A stretch of DNA of 64,000 nucleotides from RU20A sp042610495 (GCF_042610495.1 NZ_JBHGAP010000001.1:1550001-1614000); one strand, 5' to 3'; positions 41,588 through 50,662 are shown, counted from the first letter of the stretch. The notes: generated by a model from the letters alone, not told the origin. A program made the numbers and translations.

Positions 41588-42682
41588 TTACTGCTGCAGC
41601 ATCTCCGTCCACGCATCCTGGAACTTCTTGTCGAGTTCGGAGCTGGGGATCGGATAGAGCTGCGTCTTCTTGAGGTATTCCGGTTGCTGGTCCCAGCGCA
41701 GCGCCGCCTTCTGCGCATCCGTCAGGTGCTCTCCGGCCTTGCTGTTGGCCGGCATCGCCCAATAGCAGGAGGACGTCGCAAGCCGCGCCTGGCCTTCGGG
41801 GCTGAGGATGTACTGGACGAATTTCAGCGCCAGATCCTGCTTCTTGCTGTCCTTCATCACGCCGATCGACTGCGCCCAGCGAACGGCACCCTGCTCCGGG
41901 ATCGTCCAGTCCAGATTGGGCTTTTCGCCCGAGAGCACGCCCGTGATCCACTCGCCGCCGCCGACGAGGATATCGACCTCGCCGGTCGCCAGCGCCGTCT
42001 GCGAGGAGACGACGTCGCTCACCTGCTTGGAAACCGCCTTCATCTGCTTCAGCTTTTCGGCAATCGCCGGCAAGTCGGCATCCGAAAGATCGGCCGTCTT
42101 CTTGCCGAGACCGAGGCCGACGAGGCCGATGATCGGCAGGTAGTAATCGTAGAGCGCGATGCGGCCCTTGTATTTGTCGGACCACAGAACGGACATGTCC
42201 TGCATGTCCTTCGGATCCACCTTGGTCTTGTCGTAGGAAATCGTGTTGTAGCCGAACTTCTCCGTGACGGCATAGGTCTTGCCGTCCTTCATGTTGTTGG
42301 CTTCCATGCGCACTTCCGGGAAGATATCCGCGGTCGGCAGCGCATCGGCCGGAAGCTCGGCAAGCAGGTTCATGTCGACGGCGCGATGCACATCGACGCC
42401 GTCGATGACAAGCACATCCCAGTCGCCCGGCTGCGATTGCTCGATGAGGGACAGCGCCGTGCCGGTGCCCTCATAGTCCTTCAGGTTGACCTTGACGTCA
42501 TTGGCCTTTTCGAAGGGCTCGATCAGCGCGGGGTCGGTGTGGTCGCACCATACCAGTGCGTTCAGCTCTTCCGTCGCGAAGGCCGGGGCCGGCGCGATTG
42601 CGAGCGAGGACATGGTAATGGAAACGGCAGCAGCGGTGGAAAGAAGCGGACGCAGGATTGCGCCGGTGGTGGTCTTCGACAT
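41588..42682 (-). CDS. ABC transporter periplasmic binding protein, second polyamine-type system
   Basis: 364 residues, SBP_bac_8/PotD-like. Signal peptide to about residue 37 (ending APAFA). Mature features ELNALVWCDHTDPALIEPF, GDWDVLVIDGVD and YNTISYDKTKVDP fit the family. GAGGGCAAGAG precedes the ATG at 42682. First gene of the operon, divergent from a TetR regulator. Confidence 0.9.
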   Translation of the reverse strand: MSKTTTGAILRPLLSTAAAVSITMSSLAIAPAPAFATEELNALVWCDHTDPALIEPFEKANDVKVNLKDYEGTGTALSLIEQSQPGDWDVLVIDGVDVHRAVDMNLLAELPADALPTADIFPEVRMEANNMKDGKTYAVTEKFGYNTISYDKTKVDPKDMQDMSVLWSDKYKGRIALYDYYLPIIGLVGLGLGKKTADLSDADLPAIAEKLKQMKAVSKQVSDVVSSQTALATGEVDILVGGGEWITGVLSGEKPNLDWTIPEQGAVRWAQSIGVMKDSKKQDLALKFVQYILSPEGQARLATSSCYWAMPANSKAGEHLTDAQKAALRWDQQPEYLKKTQLYPIPSSELDKKFQDAWTEMLQQ

Positions 42683-42786
42683 CTCTTGCCCTCTGGTTGG
42701 CCAAGGCGACACCGACCTCCCGTCAGGTCACGGCATCGCCTTCTCGATCATTCATGCGACGCTCGTTCCGGCGCCTTCGAAAAAAG

Positions 42787-42836
42787 ATTGAATGAGTTCA
42801 ATTTTTAAGTCAACATGAATTCTGAAGACATTCAAT
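42787..42836. promoter_or_regulatory. ATTGAA-tgag-TTCAAT palindrome in the TetR divergent promoter
   Basis: Perfect 6-bp inverted repeat (42787-42792, 42797-42802), with a further ATTCAAT half-site at 42830-42836. The 170-nt region between the TetR and binding-protein genes is strikingly AT-rich. A likely TetR operator controlling both directions. Confidence 0.6.
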
Positions 42837-42852
42837 ATTTGGAACGACACCC

Positions 42853-43572
42853 GTGACAGGCCCCTTACCGACCGGCCCGCAATCCGTAGGCCCCTACACA
42901 CCAGCCCGCCGGCCAACCGGGCTGCGTGCCCGCCAGAAGGCCGATCGCAACCGGCGCATTCTCGAGGCGGCCACGGCGCTTTTTCGCGAGGTGGGCTATG
43001 ATGCGGCCCGCATCGAGGACATCGCGCTGCGCGCCGAAGTCTCCGTCGGCACCTTCTACAATTACTACGCCAACAAGGGTGACATCCTCGTGGCGACCGT
43101 CTCCATGGAAGTGGAGGAGGTGCTGGATGCCGGCCGTTCCGTCGTGGACAATCCCCCGCCCTCGGTTGCCGAATCCATCCATGCGCTGGTCAGCTGCTAC
43201 TACGACCACTCGCTCGTCTATCTCAGCAAGGCCATGTGGCGCACCGCCATGGCCATCTCGATCCAGCAGCCGGAAAGCCCCTTCTCCCGCCGCTATACCG
43301 AACTCGACGGACGCCTCTGTGATCAGGTCTCCTCTCTCATGGAGCATCTGCAGGGGCGCGGAACGATCCGCATGGGGCTCGACGCGGCCGCGCTCGGCCA
43401 GATGGTCTTCAACAATCTCAACATGATGTTCATCGAATTCGTGAAGGACGAGGAGATGACGATCGGCGCCCTGAAGGCTGCCGTCGCGCGGCAGAATGCG
43501 CCGCTTGCAGCGCTCGTCACCGCCGACCCGGGCAGCCCGGGTCCGTTTTCCACCGGAAGGACGAGTGCATGA
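42853..43572 (+). CDS. TetR/AcrR family transcriptional regulator
   Basis: 239 residues. N-terminal HTH at about 28-75 (RRILEAATALFREVGYDAAR, VSVGTFYNYYANKGDIL). GTG start at 42853. It probably represses the divergent transporter/MBL/ALDH operon and its own operon; ligand unknown. ATGA overlap with the next gene. Confidence 0.9.
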   Translation: MTGPLPTGPQSVGPYTPARRPTGLRARQKADRNRRILEAATALFREVGYDAARIEDIALRAEVSVGTFYNYYANKGDILVATVSMEVEEVLDAGRSVVDNPPPSVAESIHALVSCYYDHSLVYLSKAMWRTAMAISIQQPESPFSRRYTELDGRLCDQVSSLMEHLQGRGTIRMGLDAAALGQMVFNNLNMMFIEFVKDEEMTIGALKAAVARQNAPLAALVTADPGSPGPFSTGRTSA

Positions 43573-43976
43573 CGGATACGACGCAACAGCATGCCGATAT
43601 GAACGGCCTCATGGCGGCAGCGGATGCCATCGTGACGGCCTTCGGGCGCCATGACCGCGACACCTATTTCGCAGGCTTCGCGCCGGAGGCGACATTCCTT
43701 TTCTACACGCTGGAAGAACCGCTTGCCTCGCGTGCTGCCTATCAGCAGCAGTGGCAGCGCTGGGAGGAAGACGACGGATTTCGCGTGCATGCCTGCCGCT
43801 CAACCGACCGGCTGGCCCGCATCGTCGGCGACACCGGCATCTTCGTCCACCGGGTGGAAACGGATCTGGAAATGGGGGGCGAGCGCCTGACCAGCCAGGA
43901 ACGCGAGACGATCGTTTTCCGGCGCACCGATGCAGGCGGCTGGCTCGCCATCCACGAACATCTCTCCGCGGGTTGA
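43569..43976 (+). CDS. NTF2-like (SnoaL/DUF4440-type) small protein
   Basis: 135 residues with the NTF2-like cone fold pattern: AADAIVTAFGRHDRDTYFAG, FAPEATFLFYT, then ETIVFRRTDAGGWLAIHEHLS. Members are isomerases, dehydratases or ligand-binding proteins. It is translationally coupled to the TetR gene, so its amount tracks the regulator; substrate unknown. Confidence 0.82.
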   Translation: MTDTTQQHADMNGLMAAADAIVTAFGRHDRDTYFAGFAPEATFLFYTLEEPLASRAAYQQQWQRWEEDDGFRVHACRSTDRLARIVGDTGIFVHRVETDLEMGGERLTSQERETIVFRRTDAGGWLAIHEHLSAG

Positions 43977-44000
43977 GCCAACCCGAACCGCGGCGCATGA

Positions 44001-44032
44001 AAAAGGCCGCCCGGAAACCGGAGCGGCCTTTT
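44001..44032. terminator. Bidirectional intrinsic terminator
   Basis: AAAAGGCCGC (44001-44010) pairs with GCGGCCTTTT (44023-44032), with an internal CCGG/CCGG continuation. T-runs exist on both strands, so it can stop both the NTF2-like gene and the convergent small gene at 44054. Confidence 0.88.
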
Positions 44033-44053
44033 CGTTTTAGCAAGAGCGAAGTC

Positions 44054-44203
44054 TCAGAGAACGCCGAACACGATGGCGGAGACAAAGGTGAAAGCGGCAA
44101 GGCAGACAACGACCGGAACGATCGCGATCTTCGGCGCCTTACGCCCGGTCAGGGCGGCGCAATTCGTATAGGAAACCGACAAAGCCTGACGATGAACCTG
44201 CAT
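44054..44203 (-). CDS. 49-residue predicted membrane protein
   Basis: Reading on the minus strand from ATG 44203 gives 49 residues: a basic N-terminal part (MQVHRQALSVSYTN, then LTGRKAPK) and one C-terminal transmembrane helix (about 26-48). A strong AGGAGG lies 5 nt before the start, and the stop is followed by a good terminator, so it looks like a real gene. No family recognised. Predicted single-pass inner-membrane protein. Confidence 0.65.
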   Translation of the reverse strand: MQVHRQALSVSYTNCAALTGRKAPKIAIVPVVVCLAAFTFVSAIVFGVL

Positions 44204-44682
44204 GGAACCTCCTGCCAATCTGACAGCCAAAAGACTGCCTTGGAATTGTCATAATCCTTATCGCCCAATCTCGACCCGATTGATAGAGATTATTTTGCGC
44301 GTGACGCGCTATCCGTAAAAAATCCGTGCTCGACCCTTTGTTCCTGGCCGCCGCCATCACGGTCTCGCGACAGGCGGGCGCAGACCCTGCCACTCGGCCT
44401 GAGAGGCACCTTTAACGAATAGGGCGGAAGGCAGCTTCGGACCGACGAAAATTTGAGGAGACAAGCCCTGACTTTATGCGGCGCTTGCCTATATCGTCAT
44501 GCGAGCGTGTGTGTTTTGCTCCATGGGCCACGACCGGTGATCGGGACGGAAGGGATCTCAAGCGGGGCGTGCTGCCGTGATCCAGCCGCCGGGTCGTCGG
44601 CCAGACGACCTTTTCCCGGAAGCCTCGCCGAGGGAGCATGCCGCCAGCAAGCCCGCCAAGAGACCGTGCCAAGAGAGTGTGC
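44204..44682. other. 479-nt intergenic region upstream of the HWE kinase
   Basis: No convincing gene. The left 130 nt are AT-rich and must hold the promoter of the small gene at 44054. Near the right end GGTCGTC-N5-GACGACC (44592-44610) is followed by TTTT, resembling a terminator or attenuator about 70 nt before the kinase start. A leader RNA or small RNA ending there is possible but unproven. Confidence 0.4.
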
Positions 44683-46575
44683 ATGAACGATCCGCTGTTT
44701 CCCGCCCTGACGACGCCAATCTCTGGAAACCTGGGCAATGGCGAGATGCGGCGCCTCATTGCAAATCATCCCTGGGAGACGACCGAGCTTGGACCCATCG
44801 CGTCCTGGCCGCCGACCCTTGCGGTGACGGTCCGCACCATCCTCGCCTCCTCCGTGCCGATGACGCTGCTTGTCGGCGCACGCGGCCTGCTGATCTACAA
44901 TGAGGGCTATGCGACGATCTGCGGGCGCAAGCATCCGGCCTGCCTCGGCAAGTCCGTGTTCGACGTCTGGCCGGAAGTGCAGGATTTCAACCGTAGCATC
45001 ATCGAGACCATCGCCCGTTTCGAGACCGTCAGCTTCGAAAACCAGAAGCTGGTGCTGCTGCGCAGCGGCGTGCCGGAGGATGTCTGGTTCGACCTCGACT
45101 ACAGCCCCGTCGTCGATGAGCGTGGCCAGGTGATGGCCGTCCTCGCCATCGTCGGCGAAACGACCAAGCGCGTGCAGGCCGAACAGGCGCTCGCGGCCAG
45201 CCGCGAACAGATGGAGCTGGCGCTGAGCTCCTCTTCCATCGTCGGCACATGGGACTGGCTGATACCCGAAAACCGCGTCGAGACCGACAAGCGTTTCGCG
45301 GCCCTGTTCGGCATCGATGACGGCGACCCGAACCAGCCGATCGAGCGTTTCCTCAATGCCATCCACCCCGAAGATCTGGAACGGGTCAAGGCGGCGATGA
45401 CCACGGCGATGGAAACCGGCGCCACCTATTCCCAGGAATACCGTGTGCGCGCAGCCGATGGCACCAATCGCTGGCTGCTGGCGGAAGGCCGACCGCTGCT
45501 GGACGATACCGGCGCCGCTATCCGCTTCCCGGGCGTTGCCGTCGACATCACCAAACAGCGCCAGGCCGTTGACGACCATGCCCGTGCGGAAACCGCCTTC
45601 CGCACGCTCGCCGATGCCATGCCGCAAATGGTCTGGTCCACCCGGCCCGATGGCTTCCACGATTACTACAATGCCCGCTGGTACGAATTCACCGGCGTGC
45701 CCGACGGTACGACGGACGGCGAAGGCTGGAACGGCATGTTCCACGAGGAAGACCAGGACCGCGCCTGGTCGCTCTGGCGCCACTCGCTGGAAACCGGCGA
45801 GCCCTACCAGATCGAATATCGCCTGCGCCATCGCTCCGGCGCCTACCGCTGGGTTCTCGGCCGGGCGCTGCCCGTTCGCGACAGCACGGGCCGGATTACG
45901 CGCTGGTATGGCACCTGCACCGACATTCACGACGCCAAGATGGCAGCCGCCGAACGCGAGATCGTGGCGCACGAACTGTCACACCGCATCAAGAACATCT
46001 TCTCCGTGATCAACGGCATCATCAGCCTTCAGGCCCGCCAGATGCCGGAGATCCGCCCCTTTGCCGAACAGCTGCGCCGGCGCCTCGACGCGATGGGCCG
46101 CGCCCACGATTTCGTGCGCCCGCACAGCCGCGATTCCCGGCCGGTCGATATCGACAAGACGCTGATGGGCCTGCTGGACGAATTGCTTGCGCCCTTCTCC
46201 GAGGCCCGCGAACGTATCCTCATCGAAGGCGACGACATCGAAATCGGCGACAGTGTCGCGACGCCGCTGGCGCTCCTCTTCCATGAACTCGCCACCAACT
46301 CCGCCAAATATGGCGCATTGTCGGTCTCGACCGGGCAGCTCAACATCCGCACCCGCACCGAAGGAAGCACCTATGTGGTCACCTGGCTGGAGGAAAACGG
46401 GCCGCCCATCACCGAAACGCCCTCTGCGCAGGGCTTCGGCTCCCGCCTGATGGCCATCAGCGTCGAGGGGCAACTGGGCGGGCGCATCGAGCGCGACTGG
46501 GGACCGGACGGACTGAAGGCAACCATCAGCCTGCCGGTCGAGTCGCTGGTGCGCAGCGGCACGTTGCGAACCTGA
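44683..46575 (+). CDS. PAS-domain sensor histidine kinase, HWE family
   Basis: 630 residues, no transmembrane helix, so cytoplasmic. Three PAS-like regions at about 40-170, 180-295 and 300-420 (the last two with PAC motifs YRVRAADGTNRW and YRLRHRSGAYRW). The HWE kinase core follows: phospho-accepting H434 in AHELSHRIKNIFSVI, and the N-box FHELATNSAKYGALS. HWE kinases are abundant in Rhizobiales and often act on single-domain receivers or PhyR-type regulators in stress and light responses. ATG 44683 has AGAGAG upstream. No receiver gene is adjacent. Signal unknown. Confidence 0.92.
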   Translation: MNDPLFPALTTPISGNLGNGEMRRLIANHPWETTELGPIASWPPTLAVTVRTILASSVPMTLLVGARGLLIYNEGYATICGRKHPACLGKSVFDVWPEVQDFNRSIIETIARFETVSFENQKLVLLRSGVPEDVWFDLDYSPVVDERGQVMAVLAIVGETTKRVQAEQALAASREQMELALSSSSIVGTWDWLIPENRVETDKRFAALFGIDDGDPNQPIERFLNAIHPEDLERVKAAMTTAMETGATYSQEYRVRAADGTNRWLLAEGRPLLDDTGAAIRFPGVAVDITKQRQAVDDHARAETAFRTLADAMPQMVWSTRPDGFHDYYNARWYEFTGVPDGTTDGEGWNGMFHEEDQDRAWSLWRHSLETGEPYQIEYRLRHRSGAYRWVLGRALPVRDSTGRITRWYGTCTDIHDAKMAAAEREIVAHELSHRIKNIFSVINGIISLQARQMPEIRPFAEQLRRRLDAMGRAHDFVRPHSRDSRPVDIDKTLMGLLDELLAPFSEARERILIEGDDIEIGDSVATPLALLFHELATNSAKYGALSVSTGQLNIRTRTEGSTYVVTWLEENGPPITETPSAQGFGSRLMAISVEGQLGGRIERDWGPDGLKATISLPVESLVRSGTLRT

Positions 46576-46602
46576 CACTTCGGGCGGTGACAGCGCGCCG
46601 CT

Positions 46603-47457
46603 CTATCGCCCGGAAGACCGGGACCGCGACGCATCGCCTGCATCCGGCGCGGCATCGCCGGCCGGCCACCAGCCATGGAAATGATGCACCGGCCCGCGCC
46701 CGCCACCGACCCTCAGCGCTCGACCGGCATCGAGCGCTGCCTGGAGATAGGCCTTTGCCTGTCGCACCGCATCGGTGAGGCAGAGCCCGCGGGCGAGCCC
46801 GGCCGTGATTGCCGCCGCCAGCGTGCAGCCCGTACCGTGATCGTTGGCCGTATCGATGCGGGGCGCCGTCAGCGTCAGGATGCCATCCGCCTCCACGAGA
46901 TAATCGACGCAAAGCGGCCCCTTTCCATGCCCGCCCTTCATCAGGGCGCTTCCGGCGCCGGCAGCGAGCAACTGGGCGGCCTGGGCGCGAATGGCCTCGG
47001 GCGTCTGCGCAATGCTTCCGCCCGTCAGCAGTGCGGCCTCCGGAAGGTTCGGCGTCACAATCGCCGCGCGCGGCAGAAGTCTTTCGATAAGCACAGCGAT
47101 CGCGTCCGGCCGCAGCAGCCGGTCGCCAGATGTCGCGACCATCACGGGATCGACGACGACAGGGCCCGCAAAAGCCGAAAGGCCCTCGGCGATCGCCTCG
47201 ATCGTCTCTGCCCGTGACACCATACCGATCTTCACCGCCGCCACAGGCAGATCGGAAAACACCGCCCGCAACTGCGCGGCCACGATCTCGGGGGCGATAT
47301 CCGCAACGGCTGTGACACCGCGCGTATTCTGGGCCGTCACCGCCGTAATGACGCTTGCACCATAGACGCCGAGCGCCGAGAACGTCTTCAGATCCGCCTG
47401 GATACCGGCACCGCCGCCGGAATCGGATCCTGCAATGGTCAGTGCAATCGCCGTCAT
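46603..47457 (-). CDS. thiD: Hydroxymethylpyrimidine/phosphomethylpyrimidine kinase
   Basis: 284 residues, ribokinase fold, phosphorylates HMP then HMP-P for thiamine synthesis. IAGSDSGGGAGIQADLK at the N-terminus, GMV and VVDPVMVATSGDRLL, and anion-hole motif DHGTGCTLAAAI. About 20 C-terminal residues (SRSRSSGR) extend beyond the usual end. Last gene of the thi operon; ATGA overlap with thiE. Confidence 0.95.
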   Translation of the reverse strand: MTAIALTIAGSDSGGGAGIQADLKTFSALGVYGASVITAVTAQNTRGVTAVADIAPEIVAAQLRAVFSDLPVAAVKIGMVSRAETIEAIAEGLSAFAGPVVVDPVMVATSGDRLLRPDAIAVLIERLLPRAAIVTPNLPEAALLTGGSIAQTPEAIRAQAAQLLAAGAGSALMKGGHGKGPLCVDYLVEADGILTLTAPRIDTANDHGTGCTLAAAITAGLARGLCLTDAVRQAKAYLQAALDAGRALRVGGGRGPVHHFHGWWPAGDAAPDAGDASRSRSSGR

Positions 47458-48182
47458 GCCATCACCCCTCCCCGGGCCGTATCCACCGCCAGCCGCAGCG
47501 CGCGGGCGGCACCCGCCACGTCCGCCGCCCCGAAAATCGCCGAGATCGCCGCCACGCCATCGGCCCCCGCCGCCACCAGCGGCGGCACACGCTCCGGCGT
47601 GATGCCGGCAATGGCTCCGACAGGCAGGCGCGGTCGGGCAGAGCGGATCAGGGCACGCATCCCGGCAAAGCCGTCGAGCCCCACCGGCGGATCGGGATTG
47701 CGCTTCGATAGCGTCTCGAACACGCCGCCGATGCAGGCGTAGTCGATCGGCGCGATCCCGGCCGCCTGCGCCTCTACCGGCCGCTTCACCGTCATGCCGA
47801 TGATGGCTCCTGGACCGAGCAGACGCCGCGCGGTCTCGATCTCCATGTCATCAGCCCCGAGATGCACGCCGTCGGCACCGGCCGCGAGCGCCACATCCAC
47901 CCGGTCGTTGATGACAAGCGGCACGCCGGAGCCAGCAATGGCCCGCAAGATGATGCAAGCATTGTCCACCATCCGGCGCGTCGAACCCGTCTTGTCGCGA
48001 TATTGCAGGATGGTCGTGCCGCCGCGCACCGCGGCCACCGCAAGGGCGGCAAGCTTTTCGGCCCCGTCTTCGTCTGCGTCCTTGATCAGCGACGCATCCA
48101 GAATGGCGTTCAGCCGGTAGTCGATGGGTCGTCCGGAAAGGCCGGAGGCGCCGGTCTGCGCCCCGTCACGCTCTGTCATCAT
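47454..48182 (-). CDS. thiE: Thiamine-phosphate synthase
   Basis: 242 residues, TIM barrel. Joins HMP-PP and thiazole phosphate to TMP. Motifs TILQYRDKTG (with the YRDK pyrophosphate contact), VINDRVDVALAAGADGVHLG, and the phosphate site GVAAISAIFG. ATG 48182 has GAGGATCC upstream; it overlaps the end of thiM by 17 nt. Confidence 0.94.
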   Translation of the reverse strand: MMTERDGAQTGASGLSGRPIDYRLNAILDASLIKDADEDGAEKLAALAVAAVRGGTTILQYRDKTGSTRRMVDNACIILRAIAGSGVPLVINDRVDVALAAGADGVHLGADDMEIETARRLLGPGAIIGMTVKRPVEAQAAGIAPIDYACIGGVFETLSKRNPDPPVGLDGFAGMRALIRSARPRLPVGAIAGITPERVPPLVAAGADGVAAISAIFGAADVAGAARALRLAVDTARGGVMA

Positions 48183-48927
48183 GGATCCTCGCATGGGTCA
48201 GGAGATCGTCCGGCGACAGCGTCGCCAGCACATCGAGAAAGGCGATGCCGAAGCTCGCCGGCCCGCGCGCGCCGGGCGCGGCACGTTCGGCCGCCACTCC
48301 GGTCGTCGCAAGCGCTGCCGCGGCGGCCAGTTGTGCGTCCGGCTCGACCGCGAGAAAGGCGGCGATCACCGCACCGGCGAGACACCCCGTGCCCGTCACA
48401 CCCGCCATCAGCGGATGGCCGTTCTCGACCCTCAGCGAGCGCGTGGCCGAAAGGAGCCGGTCCACTGGCCCGGTGGTGATCACTACCGCCGGGCCACCCT
48501 CCAGCCCTGCCCTCAGCCCGAGCGCCATCATCTCGGCCGCATTGCCACGGACGGCAGCGGGCCCAAGCATCGAGAGCTCCCGCGCAAAGGCGAGGCGGGC
48601 CGGCGAATAGTCGCAATGGACGGGATCGACAATCCACGGCTTTCCCGCCGCGACCGCAACGGACGCCGCCACGCCGATGGCCGCGCGCCGGGCCGCATCC
48701 AGCGTGCCGAGATTGACCGTCAGACTATCGGCCCGACGCACGAAGACGGCGACCTCCTCTTCCGACGATGTCATGGACGGGATGCCGCCGACCGCCGTCA
48801 CGCCATCGGCGACGAATTTCTGTACCACGGTGTTCATGAGGCAATGCACGCGCGGCCGGCGCGTGCGGACCCTCTCCAGAAGCCTTGCCGCGACATCGGC
48901 ATCGACGGGGGCGAGCGCGACGGTCAC
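48166..48927 (-). CDS. thiM: Hydroxyethylthiazole kinase
   Basis: 253 residues, phosphorylates the thiazole moiety for salvage. PRVHCLMNTVVQKFVADG, GGIPSMTSSEEEV, WIVDPVHCDYS and the catalytic GVTGTGCLAGAVIAAF are diagnostic. ATGA overlap with the upstream binding-protein gene. Confidence 0.94.
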   Translation of the reverse strand: MTVALAPVDADVAARLLERVRTRRPRVHCLMNTVVQKFVADGVTAVGGIPSMTSSEEEVAVFVRRADSLTVNLGTLDAARRAAIGVAASVAVAAGKPWIVDPVHCDYSPARLAFARELSMLGPAAVRGNAAEMMALGLRAGLEGGPAVVITTGPVDRLLSATRSLRVENGHPLMAGVTGTGCLAGAVIAAFLAVEPDAQLAAAAALATTGVAAERAAPGARGPASFGIAFLDVLATLSPDDLLTHARIHDDRA

Positions 48928-49886
48928 TTCGTCACCTCCACGGCGATATCCGCGACCGGCGGCGCCACGTCGATCAACCCGCTCTCGGCCATGAAGGCGC
49001 CGAAGCGGGCGTAGCGCGCCGTATCGAGCGCGGCTGGCCGCTTGGCAAACCGCGGCAGCGTATCGGTGAAGGCTTGCCGGTTAAGCCGGTCATCGAGGTC
49101 GGGATAGGCCTTGATGAACGTGGAAAGAGCCTCATCCGGATGGTTGGTCAGCTCGATGGTTGCCTTTTCCACAGCTGCCAGAAAGCGCGGCAGGCGCGGA
49201 TCGGCCAACTTTGCCTTGTCGACGACATAGATCAGTTCGTCATAGGCGGGAACGCCGTGCTCCTCGGGATAGAAGGCGCGGCCCTTGTGGCCCTCGATAT
49301 CCATCTGTGTCAGCTCGAAATTGCGAAAGCCGCCGATCGTCGCATCCACATTGCCGGCAATCAGCGAGGGGCTGAGGGAGAAGTTGACGTTGACGAGCGT
49401 CACGTCGTTCGCCGTCAGCCCTTGCGAACCCAGCATGCGCGACAGGAGCGCCGTCTCGAAGCCTGCGACGGAATAGCCGACCGTCTTGCCCTTGAGATCG
49501 GCAAGCGTCTTGATCGGCCCTTGAGCCAGCACCGTCAGCGTGTTCAGCGGCGTTTCCACCAGCGTGCCGATCCTGACGAGCGGAAGGCCGGCGGCGTGGT
49601 CGAGATAGAGGTTCGGCTGGTAATGGATGCCGATATCCGCCTCGCCCGCCGCCACCAGACGCGGCACCGACGACGGATCGGCCGGCGGCACCAGCGTCAC
49701 GTCGAGATTCTCATCGGCGAAATAGCCCTTCTCCCTGGCGATCACCAGCGGCGCATGGTCGGGATTGACGAACCATTCGAGCATCACCGTCAGCTTCTCG
49801 GCGGCATGCGTGTCCGGTGCGGCGGCCAGCGTGGCGAGGAGAGCAAGGATGGCCGCCGGGAAAGAAGTCGTGAAAAAGCGTGTCAT
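48924..49886 (-). CDS. ThiY-like pyrimidine-precursor binding protein (NMT1 family)
   Basis: 320 residues, periplasmic NMT1/ThiY-type substrate-binding protein. Signal peptide to about residue 28 (ending THA). Mature motifs LEWFVNPDHAPLVIAREKGY and GEADIGIHYQPNLYLDHAAG are typical of proteins that bind HMP or its precursors such as formylaminopyrimidine. ATGA overlap with the permease gene upstream. Under thiamine riboswitch control. Confidence 0.92.
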   Translation of the reverse strand: MTRFFTTSFPAAILALLATLAAAPDTHAAEKLTVMLEWFVNPDHAPLVIAREKGYFADENLDVTLVPPADPSSVPRLVAAGEADIGIHYQPNLYLDHAAGLPLVRIGTLVETPLNTLTVLAQGPIKTLADLKGKTVGYSVAGFETALLSRMLGSQGLTANDVTLVNVNFSLSPSLIAGNVDATIGGFRNFELTQMDIEGHKGRAFYPEEHGVPAYDELIYVVDKAKLADPRLPRFLAAVEKATIELTNHPDEALSTFIKAYPDLDDRLNRQAFTDTLPRFAKRPAALDTARYARFGAFMAESGLIDVAPPVADIAVEVTK

Positions 49887-50662
49887 GCAGGGTCCAGTCT
49901 CCGGATCGGATGAAGGTCGAGGGTGTTGTCGCGCGCCCAGGGCGTGAGCCCGGCCGTCAGCCGATCCACGACAAGGCGTAGACCGACGCTCATGGCGGCA
50001 ACGAGAATGAGGGCGGCAAAGAGTGTTGCCGTCTGCATGCGGGCATTGGCCTGCACCATCAGGAAGCCGAGGCCGGAGGAGGCCCCGACCCATTCGCCGA
50101 CGACGGCGGCAAGCGGCGCGAGCGGCGCAGCGATGCGCAGCCCCGAGATCAGGGCCGGCAGCGCCAGCGGCACGCGCAGGCTGAGAAGCACCTGCAGCCG
50201 CGAGGCGGGTGTGAGCGCCGCCGCATCGATCAGCACCGGATCGGTGCGGCGAAGCCCATCGGCGAACGTCGAGGCAACGGGAAAGAAGATGACGAGCGTC
50301 GCCATGGCGATCTTCGAGGCAAGGCCGAAGCCGAACCAGATGACCAGCAGCGGCGCCAGCGCAAAGACAGGCACGGCCTGCACCACCATCAGCACGGGCC
50401 AGGCAAAGCGCCCGACCGCCGGCAGCGCCGCAAAGAGAAAGGCCGTTCCCGCCCCAAGCAGGCTGCCGGCCGCAAATCCCGCAAGCGCTTCCAGCCCCGT
50501 CGCACCTGCATGCAACGCAAGAGAGCCGCCCAGGCGAAAGAAGACGCCGAGCACATCGACAGGCGCCGGCAGCAGATAGGCGGGAGGACTGGCGAGCGAC
50601 ACCACGGCCTGCCACAGGGCAAGCATCAGCGTCAGCCCGCCGAAAGCATCGGCGGGGCGCAC
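49883..50662 (-). CDS. ThiX-like ABC transporter permease
   Basis: 259 residues, BPD-type permease of the SsuC/ThiX kind. ATPase-contact motif FFPVASTFADGLRRTDPVLI and RIAAPLAPLAAVVGEW. GTG start 50662 without a clear ribosome site of its own; it sits 3 nt after the stop of a short upstream ORF in the same frame. No ATPase gene (ThiZ) is present in the operon. Confidence 0.9.
   Translation of the reverse strand: MRPADAFGGLTLMLALWQAVVSLASPPAYLLPAPVDVLGVFFRLGGSLALHAGATGLEALAGFAAGSLLGAGTAFLFAALPAVGRFAWPVLMVVQAVPVFALAPLLVIWFGFGLASKIAMATLVIFFPVASTFADGLRRTDPVLIDAAALTPASRLQVLLSLRVPLALPALISGLRIAAPLAPLAAVVGEWVGASSGLGFLMVQANARMQTATLFAALILVAAMSVGLRLVVDRLTAGLTPWARDNTLDLHPIRRLDPA

Noticed and set aside
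44300..44343. GGAAC-N18-TT on the minus strand upstream of the 49-residue gene
   Set aside because: Lacks the CGTT form and lies far from the start; too weak to claim a stress promoter.
44476..44580. 34-codon plus-strand ORF upstream of the HWE kinase
   Set aside because: GAGGAG lies 15 nt from the ATG, too far, and the product has no protein-like pattern.
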